Below are positions 7,917 through 14,302 of a DNA stretch of 16,016 nucleotides, in pieces. The stretch lies in assembly GCA_002469915.1 (NCBI GenBank), contig DKOG01000282.1:1-16016 (forward strand), in the 5' to 3' direction. Source of the stretch: Bacteroidetes bacterium UBA7368 (GTDB lineage Bacteria > Bacteroidota > Rhodothermia > Rhodothermales > UBA10348). Positions within the stretch are counted from its first letter, which is position 1. Every line of letters begins with the position of its first letter. The position numbers and the translations under genes are program-made. The notes under the pieces are model-generated. The model did no database searches. It was not told the DNA's origin and saw only the letters and a program-made list of their open reading frames with translations.

Positions 7917-10196
7917 TTATTCAGAGCGAAGAGAGTCTACTGGATTAGCGTTGGCCGCGGAAACGGAATGAAACGAAGTCGCTCCAAGGGTAACGGCCAG
8001 TGACAACACTCCGGCTAGCACAAACGGAACGATAGACATTCCAGCGCTGTACGGAAATTGCGTCATCCAGTACGTAGAAATGAGATACCATCCAACGGGC
8101 CATGCGATAAGATTGGCTATTAGCAGTAGGGAAGTGAACTCACTCGTGATGAGTCGAATAATCTGCTTAGACGAGGCTCCCAATACCTTGCGGACACCGA
8201 TTTCTTTTGTTCGTCGTTGGACGGCAAACGATGCTAGTCCAAATAGTCCCAGCGCGGCAATAAAAATAGCCAGGATGGCAAATATGGACACCAAATCACC
8301 AGCCGTTTCTTGCTCGCTGTATCGAGATGCGAGGTCCTCATCCACAAAAGTGATGTCCAGAGGTCGCTGGGATTCAAAGCTACTCCACTCAGATCGGATG
8401 GCATCTACGCCCGAAACTTCGGCATCCCGCGCAAACCTAACGGTAAGTTGTCGATTGGGCTGACTGGAGAGGGCTATGACAAGCGGAGCAATTTCTTGTG
8501 TAACCGCTTCATAATGATAGTCTGAAACCACACCGATTACATTTGATTCTTGGACTCCTCTCCACTCGAGACTTTTACCAATCGCCTCCTCATCGTCCCA
8601 TCCAAAGCTGGCCGCCGCTGCTTGATTGATGACGAAAGCGGCGGAAGTGTCAGAGGGGAAGTCGCGAGAGTAGAAGCGACCAGCGGCCAGCTCCATTCCG
8701 TATGTATCCGCAAAATCATGATCAACGCGTGTGACCGTACTTGCCAATGTTTCTGATGAATCACGTCCTTCTGGCACAAAAAGCCTCAGTTCGCCCGTGT
8801 TTCCAGGGACCCCACTCGCAAAAGAGGCCAGCGTAATTGAGCTTTGCTGCAACAGTTGTTGCCTGAAGCTTTCCCATGTTTCTCGGTCGTTAGACGTGTC
8901 CATCTGAATTACAGCGACTGCTTCCTTGTCGAAACCAAGTGGCTTGTTCTTCATGAACTCAATCTGATCGCTAACGATGAGCGTACCAATAATGAGAATA
9001 ATGGAAACACTAAACTGGAGGACTACGAGTCCGCGTCGAGTAATGGATTTGGAGGATAGTCCGCCTATCTGACCACGCAGAACTGCCACCGGTTTTAAGG
9101 ATGAGAGCACGAACGCCGGATAAGCACCTGCAATCAGGGTACAAAAAAGTAATAGGGCAGCCGTACCACCTATCATCGCGGGGGTAACTAAAGAGATCAT
9201 GGATAACTCTTTACCCGTGATCGAATTCATCCAGCCTAGAGACGCTACCGTGAAAAGCAGCGCCAAGGCCTTGGACAAGAGAACCGTAATCAATGACTCC
9301 GTCATGAAACGGCCCACCAAATCGGTTTGGTTAGCTCCTACCGCTTTTCGAACGCCAACTTCTTTGGCCCGCATGGTGGATCGCGCCGTAGACAGATTGG
9401 CAAAGTTCACACAGGCAATCAATAGGATAAAGATCGCTATGATCGAAAAAGCGTAGACATAACTCAGATTTCCGTTTGCGCCGAACTCAGCCTGGCGTTG
9501 AGAGGTGAGGTGAATGTCTTTTAAGGGTTGAAGTCCAAAGATGAATTGGATGCCAACCTGCCTGCCCACATCGCCGGCGCGTTGCTCGAGTACATCGGCC
9601 ATTTTTTGTTCGACTTCCTCTGTATTAACCCCTTCCGGCATCAACAGATAGGTCCACATTCCAATATTATACCAGCGGCTGTCAAGATTCTCCCGTTGCT
9701 CCGCGGGACGATTCATGATCGAAACGAGATAGTCGAAGTACAGATGAGAGGCTACAGTGGGGTCCTCAATAACACCAGAAATGTTCATTTCGGTATCATT
9801 AATACTCAGTGGTTTTCCCATTACATCCAGTGAACCAAACAGCTTATCTGCTGTGGACGCCGTGATGACTACAGATCCTGGCTGGTCTAATGCCGTCTCT
9901 GGAATACCCGATATGAAATCGGCGGAAAACAGTTCAAAATAACTGGTGTCCGCCATGAGGATTTCTTGCTCCTCAAAATTGACACCGTCCACGACTACTT
10001 GACCATCCCACTCCATGACCCGAACGCCTCCAAGTACACTCGGAATGTCTGCCTGAAAAGAGGGCAAAGCAGCGAAGGGTGCTATCGCAAATTCAGTGTC
10101 ATCGCCTCCAATGGTTGCGTCCATGATGACGCGATAAATATTGTCGGCTTTGTCATACCCTTTTTCATAGCTGAGTTCATGGGTGATGAACAGCAT
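7917..10196 (-). CDS. MacB/FtsX-type ABC transporter permease, main part after an in-frame stop
   Basis: The open frame encodes 759 residues of an ABC permease of the MacB/FtsX superfamily. It opens just inside the periplasmic domain with ELSYEKGYDKADNIYRV, normally about residue 45 of a ~795-residue protein. Membrane segments lie at about 246-268, 300-320, 341-363, 388-410, 636-658, 687-708 and 721-741. The FtsX signatures are present twice: ARSTMRAKEVGVRKAVGA near 271-288 and RRTKEIGVRKVLGA near 661-674, and the end NPVDSLRSE is typical. The missing start of the protein, including the first helix, lies directly upstream in the same frame behind a TAG codon (10203-10205). ATG 10194-10196 is merely the first Met after that stop and gives a protein without its N-terminal helix. 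No ATPase gene is adjacent, so it would depend on an unlinked one. Most likely a recent pseudogene; readthrough or a sequencing error would restore it. Confidence 0.8.
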   Translation of the reverse strand: MLFITHELSYEKGYDKADNIYRVIMDATIGGDDTEFAIAPFAALPSFQADIPSVLGGVRVMEWDGQVVVDGVNFEEQEILMADTSYFELFSADFISGIPETALDQPGSVVITASTADKLFGSLDVMGKPLSINDTEMNISGVIEDPTVASHLYFDYLVSIMNRPAEQRENLDSRWYNIGMWTYLLMPEGVNTEEVEQKMADVLEQRAGDVGRQVGIQFIFGLQPLKDIHLTSQRQAEFGANGNLSYVYAFSIIAIFILLIACVNFANLSTARSTMRAKEVGVRKAVGANQTDLVGRFMTESLITVLLSKALALLFTVASLGWMNSITGKELSMISLVTPAMIGGTAALLLFCTLIAGAYPAFVLSSLKPVAVLRGQIGGLSSKSITRRGLVVLQFSVSIILIIGTLIVSDQIEFMKNKPLGFDKEAVAVIQMDTSNDRETWESFRQQLLQQSSITLASFASGVPGNTGELRLFVPEGRDSSETLASTVTRVDHDFADTYGMELAAGRFYSRDFPSDTSAAFVINQAAAASFGWDDEEAIGKSLEWRGVQESNVIGVVSDYHYEAVTQEIAPLVIALSSQPNRQLTVRFARDAEVSGVDAIRSEWSSFESQRPLDITFVDEDLASRYSEQETAGDLVSIFAILAIFIAALGLFGLASFAVQRRTKEIGVRKVLGASSKQIIRLITSEFTSLLLIANLIAWPVGWYLISTYWMTQFPYSAGMSIVPFVLAGVLSLAVTLGATSFHSVSAANANPVDSLRSE

Positions 10197-10202
10197 AATC
10201 AG

Positions 10203-10307
10203 CTAGCAGGAGCCCAGGCCAATCGCGAGCCCGACCAAATTGATGGTTGAAAAGCCGGGGTCTTTTTTAAGGCCTCTCAGGACCAGTAGCAAGTTATTTT
10301 TAAACAT
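10203..10307 (-). pseudogene. N-terminal fragment of the interrupted ABC permease
   Basis: Starting at ATG 10305-10307 the frame reads MFKNNLLLVLRGLKKDPGFS, then INLVGLAIGLGSC, and then a TAG stop (10203-10205). This is the standard N-terminus of the MacB/FtsX permease family: an amphipathic lead-in and the beginning of membrane helix 1. After TAG the same frame continues with L-I-M-L-F-I and then THELSYEKGYD, exactly the expected continuation of the helix and periplasmic domain. A single base change is therefore enough to explain the break. Family members carry a hydrophobic residue at that position, which points to TTG to TAG. The frame is also open further upstream, to a TTG at 10416-10418, adding 37 residues (CRYCGHAEDH...) of no recognisable family; I prefer the internal ATG. 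Confidence 0.75.
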
Positions 10308-10633
10308 GTAAAGGTTGGAGCGTAATTCGGAAAACCAGTCGGCCAGCGGCTCATTGAATTCCAACTGAGCGAAGTCCGGAATGGGGTGATCTTCTGCATG
10401 GCCGCAATAGCGACACAAGATGAACCCTATAGGGAGGAAAGACTCTTAAGGTTGCGTTCCCTCACTTTTTAAGTGACTTAGATTTCCCTAACACAAATGT
10501 ATTATCTGTTATTGACCGAGCCTGATACCCCAATAAAGTGCTTAAATCTGTGACAATATGTCGATATCTCTTTCTGTACTGCCTTGATGATTTTTCGAGT
10601 TACAGGAGATGCTCCGCCTTCCTGGAGATCCTT

Positions 10634-10670
10634 AAAAAAGAAAATGCAAGGCACATGGTGCCTTGCATTT
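10634..10670 (-). terminator. Rho-independent terminator of the PTPS-SOUL unit
   Basis: A perfect 13-bp inverted repeat (10642-10654 and 10658-10670, core TGCAAGGCAC / GTGCCTTGCA) with a 3-nt loop. On the minus strand it is followed by TCTTTTTT (10634-10641). It lies 29 nt beyond the stop of the SOUL-domain gene, the right place and orientation to end that transcript. In the rest of the spacer (10419-10633) I see only a weak 6-bp hairpin at 10462-10476 and no gene. Confidence 0.88.
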
Positions 10671-10698
10671 GGGGTGAGAAACTGGATGTGGAGAGGAA

Positions 10699-11268
10699 CT
10701 ACTCTTGAGTTGCTGGGACTCCTAGAAGTTCAAATGCTACCTCGTTACGGCGCATGAAGGGTGGAGTCATTGGATCATTGTAGCGCATGAGAATAGCCTT
10801 GCCTGTATAAGGGATCTCGTTTTCATTCAAGACCGTTTCCAACTGTTCAATCATGCTATCGACTCGTTCAGTTCCCGAAAACCATCCAAACTTGAGAACT
10901 GCGAGCGTTCGTGGTGGGACGGATCTAAAATCGATGACCTGTCCCGTTGGAGCAGGAGTGGAATCCTCGGTCATACCCTCCGGCAAAATGAACGACATTC
11001 TTTCATGATTGATCACAGGGGCAGTCATTGAAATGGCTTCTCCCGTCTCGTTGCCACCAAAAATGTAGGATGCGAGCACCCTAAAGGAATTATTGTCACT
11101 GTCCTTCGGTGCTGAAATCCATGTTTGCTGACCATATGCCCTGAGCTCCACACTGGATTCCAGTTGTTGGAGTACGTCAAATGAGGGGCGCGGCGTGGAT
11201 AGAATCGAAAAGGATCCCCATCCGGTCCATATGGCTAGTAAGAGTCCGAGAGCGATAGCAGTTTTCAT
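10699..11268 (-). CDS. SOUL family haem-binding protein
   Basis: A 189-residue protein with an N-terminal hydrophobic segment (about residues 3-20), a signal peptide or membrane anchor, followed by a SOUL/HBP domain. The domain shows the usual order: VELRAYGQQTW near the start, SFRVLASYIFGGN, the strong family motif AISMTAPVI, MSFILPEGM, RTLAVLKFGWFSG, and the ending AILMRYNDPMTPPFMRRNE, where related proteins have YNPPWTLPFLRRNE. SOUL proteins bind haem or other tetrapyrroles; a role in tetrapyrrole handling or photo-oxidative protection here is inferred from context. The start ATG (11266-11268) overlaps the stop TGA of the upstream pterin gene as ATGA, indicating translational coupling. A longer frame back to 11334 lies inside the pterin gene and was not used. 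Confidence 0.88.
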   Translation of the reverse strand: MKTAIALGLLLAIWTGWGSFSILSTPRPSFDVLQQLESSVELRAYGQQTWISAPKDSDNNSFRVLASYIFGGNETGEAISMTAPVINHERMSFILPEGMTEDSTPAPTGQVIDFRSVPPRTLAVLKFGWFSGTERVDSMIEQLETVLNENEIPYTGKAILMRYNDPMTPPFMRRNEVAFELLGVPATQE

Positions 11269-11714
11269 GTTGTTTGAGGTTGAGGGCCGAAAAATTCGAC
11301 CCAGTTTCGTTCCGTCTCGAACAGCCGGACACAATGAAGCAGACCCGAGGGGAGGGAGGAGTGTAGTTCATTCCATATGGCTACCGCGAAATTTTCCGTG
11401 GTAGGAATAATAGCCGACATGAAGGGCACATCTAAGTTCAGGTTTTTGTGGTCGACCCGATCCAGAATTCGACTCTTCAGGATGCTCTTCAAGCGGCCTA
11501 AGTCATACACATACCCGGTGGCCGGATCCGGCCTTCCTTTCAGAACGACCTCTAATACATAGTTGTGACCGTGCCAGTTTGGATTATTGCATTTGCCGAA
11601 GGTCTCGCGATTCCATGCGTCCGACATAGCCGGATTGTGCAACCGATGAGCCGCATTGAAATGGACTTTCCGGGTGATTAGAATAGTGGGTAGCTGGGAT
11701 GTTGAAACGTTCAT
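11265..11714 (-). CDS. 6-pyruvoyl-tetrahydropterin synthase family protein
   Basis: A 149-residue protein, close to the eukaryotic-type enzyme in length and motifs. PTPS converts 7,8-dihydroneopterin triphosphate to 6-pyruvoyl-tetrahydropterin; related QueD enzymes act in queuosine synthesis. Zinc ligands are visible as H23 (FNAAHRL) and H48 and H50 (WHGHNY). The catalytic Cys is C42 in GKCNNPNWHGH, with the long Cys-His spacing of biopterin-type PTPS rather than the short CxxxH of QueD. The proton-relay D88-H89 (DHKNLNLD), the TTEN segment at 105-108 and E133 (FETERN) all match. This favours a pterin-cofactor role over queuosine. It is the first gene of a minus-strand pair with the SOUL gene and is divergent from the light regulator across 134 nt, suggesting shared control. 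I see no convincing promoter for it on the minus strand. Confidence 0.88.
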   Translation of the reverse strand: MNVSTSQLPTILITRKVHFNAAHRLHNPAMSDAWNRETFGKCNNPNWHGHNYVLEVVLKGRPDPATGYVYDLGRLKSILKSRILDRVDHKNLNLDVPFMSAIIPTTENFAVAIWNELHSSLPSGLLHCVRLFETERNWVEFFGPQPQTT

Positions 11715-11754
11715 CGAGGTTCAAATAAACGATTTAATGGTGTAGTAGGCCGAC

Positions 11755-11783
11755 TTGACGTTGTGATAACGACCAATTATATT
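11755..11783 (+). promoter_or_regulatory. Sigma70-type promoter of the light-regulator operon
   Basis: TTGACG (11755-11760) and TATATT (11778-11783) are separated by exactly 17 nt, each one base off consensus. Transcription would start near 11790, about 60 nt before ATG 11849. A short imperfect palindrome, CGTT-N5-AACG, at 11759-11771 lies partly in the spacer. Bacteroidota in the strict sense use a different promoter type, so activity depends on the host's sigma factor. Confidence 0.55.
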
Positions 11784-11798
11784 CATTCGAACGTTAAA

Positions 11799-11822
11799 AA
11801 ACAAGACTATCCTTTCTTGTTT
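11799..11822. repeat. Inverted repeat upstream of the light regulator (candidate operator)
   Basis: AAACAAGA (11799-11806) and TCTTGTTT (11815-11822) are perfect 8-bp arms separated by 8 nt, just downstream of the predicted transcription start. MerR/CarH-type repressors bind dyad sites over or beside promoters, so this could be the autoregulatory operator. It could also form a leader hairpin. Nearby, GGTTCAAA occurs twice in direct orientation (11718-11725 and 11823-11830), flanking the regulatory region. Confidence 0.45.
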
Positions 11823-11848
11823 GGTTCAAACCGATCAGAGTTATTGAA

Positions 11849-12757
11849 ATGAGCGATTTAAACGTTTTTCTTTCCACCAAACAGGCAGCATCGCTCCTCC
11901 GGGTGCACGAGTCATCCGTCAAACGCTGGTGCAATGGAGGAGAGCTTCCGTGCTCCGCAACCTCAGGAGGGCACCGAAAAATTCAGGTCGAGCATCTGAT
12001 GGCCTTCGCCAAAGAGCGTAACTCCCCTTGTGTTCTGTCCCCATTTGGGCCAGACGCTCCCGAAGTATGGAAAGGCCTTGACATGCTGGACGGCCGATCG
12101 TCTTATGACCAATTGGTCATTTCAACGCAGAAGTGGCTAGAAAAAAGCGAAACGACCCGAATTATTGCTTTGATCAGTCTCCTATTAGAGGAAAAACATT
12201 CGTTAGCCGCGGTCATGGATGGGTTGCTCAGTCCGGTAATGAGGCATTTTGGGTCGTTGTACGTGAAAGGAGACATGTCTATTGGAGACGAGCATTATGT
12301 GACGCAGTCTATGAGGGAGGTCCTAATCGGACTGAGCTTGAATAGTCGAGAGACACGGCTAAGCACGGAAAGCAAAACGGCAGTCGTGGGATGTGCTCGG
12401 GGTGAGGTTCATGAATTGGGAGCCCTGATGGTGCGTTTGATTTTGGAAAATGCGGGGTGGAGAACGGTTTATCTCGGCCTTAACGTACCGACTGAGGAAT
12501 TCGCCGATCAGCAACGCAAGCATGAAGCAGGATTGGTATGTGTGTCTATCACCCCGGTGTCCGGTTGGGGCGACGTTCAAAATATTGTCACGCTCATGAA
12601 TCGGATGTACGAGGATCACGCCCCTTACCGGTTAGCCATTGGTGGGGCCATAATGGCTCACTACACAGAATTTAATCAGGAAGGTTTAGCCTTTGAAGAC
12701 CTTTCTTTTTTTGATGCGATCGTCCCTTTCCACGCTTGGCTAGAAGGGCAAGATTGA
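11849..12757 (+). CDS. CarH/LitR-like B12-dependent light-sensing transcriptional regulator
   Basis: A 302-residue regulator. Residues 7-56 form a MerR/excisionase-type helix-turn-helix (LSTKQAASLLRVHESSVKRW, ending in SGGHRKI). A four-helix B12-cap domain (about 85-165) and a Rossmann-type cobalamin-binding domain (about 177-300) follow. The binding domain has the base-off signature E-V-H-E-L-G (E186, H188, G191), SITPVSG near 233-239 and GGAIM at 265-269. CarH and LitR proteins repress promoters in the dark with adenosylcobalamin bound and release them on illumination. In the cap, the conserved Wx9EH motif appears as Y138-x9-E148-H149, so the Trp over the adenosyl group is replaced by Tyr. 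It heads a plus-strand gene series and overlaps DUF429 by one base (TGATG). The start ATG 11849 directly precedes the HTH. An O2- or B12-responsive regulator without light sensing remains possible. Confidence 0.85.
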   Translation: MSDLNVFLSTKQAASLLRVHESSVKRWCNGGELPCSATSGGHRKIQVEHLMAFAKERNSPCVLSPFGPDAPEVWKGLDMLDGRSSYDQLVISTQKWLEKSETTRIIALISLLLEEKHSLAAVMDGLLSPVMRHFGSLYVKGDMSIGDEHYVTQSMREVLIGLSLNSRETRLSTESKTAVVGCARGEVHELGALMVRLILENAGWRTVYLGLNVPTEEFADQQRKHEAGLVCVSITPVSGWGDVQNIVTLMNRMYEDHAPYRLAIGGAIMAHYTEFNQEGLAFEDLSFFDAIVPFHAWLEGQD

Positions 12758-13431
12758 TGGCTTACGCTCCAAACGACATCTGTTTTGTTGGGCTCGATTT
12801 GGCAGGTCCTGCGAATTGGAACGACACCGCTTGCTGCGTTGCTCGGATGAGCGCGGAGGGAAGTCTCGTTGTCGATTCCCTTGGGCAAAATATGTCTGAT
12901 GGCGCTTTGACCGATGTGTTTACCGAAATAAGTACACATTCCAGTGTTGTGGTCGGAATCGATGCCCCGCTCTCTTATCAGGACGGAGGCGGAGATCGCG
13001 TTCGAGACAAAAGCCTCCGCGAGTATCTAATGGACAAGGGGCTGCATGCGGGCTCTGTTATGACTCCAACAATGACCCGAATGGCCTATTTGACCTTGCG
13101 TGGGATTGCAGTAGCGCGACTCGTTTCATCGCGGTGCCCTCACGCTGAAATTTTGGAGGTTCATCCTATTGGAGCCATGGTTCTTTATGGTGGTGACCTT
13201 GAAATCATTCGCACAATAAAGAAAACACCTTCTTCCATCTCGGAGGCGCTGAACTGGTTGTCTCAGCAAGGGCTTTGCGGAATTCCCGAGGCGCTCGAAG
13301 GGCGTCCGGTCTCAGACCATATGGTTGCTGCGCTAGGATGTGTCCTTTCGGCTTCTGCTTTTAATCAGCAGAAGAGCGCCTGGCTACACCCGGCAGAACC
13401 TCCACACCATCCTTGCCCATTTGTGTGCTGA
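12757..13431 (+). CDS. DUF429 domain protein (RNase H-like fold)
   Basis: A 224-residue protein of the DUF429 family, predicted to have an RNase H-like nuclease fold. The acidic positions expected of that fold are visible: D14 in FVGLDLAGP, D69 in VVGIDAPLS, E134 in ILEVHPIG and D187 in PVSDHMVAAL. The substrate is unknown; a nucleic-acid processing or repair role is inferred only from fold and from position between a light regulator and a photolyase. ATG 12757 overlaps the regulator's stop as TGATG, indicating translational coupling, and it removes a 7-residue upstream extension that lies inside the regulator gene. The C-terminus is rich in Pro and His and carries a Cys (PPHHPCPFVC). Confidence 0.8.
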   Translation: MAYAPNDICFVGLDLAGPANWNDTACCVARMSAEGSLVVDSLGQNMSDGALTDVFTEISTHSSVVVGIDAPLSYQDGGGDRVRDKSLREYLMDKGLHAGSVMTPTMTRMAYLTLRGIAVARLVSSRCPHAEILEVHPIGAMVLYGGDLEIIRTIKKTPSSISEALNWLSQQGLCGIPEALEGRPVSDHMVAALGCVLSASAFNQQKSAWLHPAEPPHHPCPFVC

Positions 13432-13503
13432 TCATCTCGGTATCGAGACTCGTCACGCACGTATTGATCACTTTTGATCCCTTAAAATTTCGAATTCGTC
13501 ATC

Positions 13504-14250
13504 ATGGAAACCAACTCATCACCCGTTTACGTTGTTCTAGGAGCCAGTGGAGGCATTGGCTCGCAAGTCGCTCGCAATCTTTCTGCCAGAGGGGGACGAC
13601 TCGTTTTGGCCGCACGATCTGAAGACAGGCTCAATGAGGTATCTCGCGAAACTGGAGGCGTCGTCTACCCGATGGACGCTACGGATTCCGCTCAAGTAGA
13701 GGGCTTGATCAAGTTTACTATAGAAAAATTTGGACGGATTGATGGTATTGCGCATTGCGTGGGCTCCATTTTGTTGAAGCCTGCTCACTTGACGTCTGTG
13801 GACGAATTTGATCAGACGCTCAAGTTAAACTTGTATTCCGCCTTTTACGTAGTCAAGTACGCAACTCGAAGCATGTTCAAGACCGGCGGTTCTATTGTTT
13901 TGTGTTCTTCAGCAGTGGCCAAAACAGGGTTAGTAAACCATGAAGCAATTGCCTCCGCAAAAGCTGGTGTGCTAGGTTTAGTTCAATCTGCAGCTGCTTC
14001 CTACGCCCAGCGCCAGATCAGAGTAAACTGCGTAGCGCCGGGCCTCGTTGATACGCCCCTAACGGCGCGAATCACAGGTAACGAAGCGTCTAAAAAACAT
14101 TCTGAGGGTATGCATGCACTAGGTAGACTAGGTACGCCCAACGACGTTGCGGACGCTATCGATTGGCTGCTAGATCGTTCGCGAAGTAGTTGGGTAACAG
14201 GTCAAAATATTGGTATCGATGGCGGACTGAGCACGCTCCGTCCCCGATAG
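13504..14250 (+). CDS. Short-chain dehydrogenase/reductase family protein
   Basis: A 248-residue SDR. The cofactor motif GASGGIG (13-19) and the AARS(E)DRL segment at the end of the second strand suggest NADP(H) preference. The LN109 of the tetrad, S135/S136 in VLCSSAVA and K153 in SAKAGVLGL are present. The catalytic Tyr of YxxxK is not: the position four before K153 is I149 (HEAIASAK). The substrate-side motif RVNCVAPGLVDTPL and the C-terminal GQNIGIDGG are canonical. SDRs with this NHEAIA.AKAG pattern are, as I recall, found beside light-regulated photolyase genes, so the loss may be a subfamily trait rather than decay. Possible roles include pterin reduction, given the PTPS gene nearby, or lipid or carotenoid modification; the sequence does not decide. 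It starts 72 nt after DUF429 and ends in TAG, 52 nt before the photolyase frame. Confidence 0.88.
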   Translation: METNSSPVYVVLGASGGIGSQVARNLSARGGRLVLAARSEDRLNEVSRETGGVVYPMDATDSAQVEGLIKFTIEKFGRIDGIAHCVGSILLKPAHLTSVDEFDQTLKLNLYSAFYVVKYATRSMFKTGGSIVLCSSAVAKTGLVNHEAIASAKAGVLGLVQSAAASYAQRQIRVNCVAPGLVDTPLTARITGNEASKKHSEGMHALGRLGTPNDVADAIDWLLDRSRSSWVTGQNIGIDGGLSTLRPR

Positions 14251-14302
14251 TTCGGCGCGAGCCGGTAGTCCTAGTTGTTTGAAACGCCCATCTAACCCTT
14301 AT

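Noticed and set aside
10308..10418. N-terminal extension of the ABC permease with a CxxC pattern (CRYCGH)
   Set aside because: It looked like a possible zinc-binding prefix, but a single CxxC with no partner ligands, a TTG start and no family resemblance do not support it; the family start fits ATG 10307.
10462..10476. Short hairpin TCACTT-TTT-AAGTGA
   Set aside because: The 6-bp AT-rich stem has no T-run in a useful place, and a far stronger terminator lies nearby at 10634-10670.
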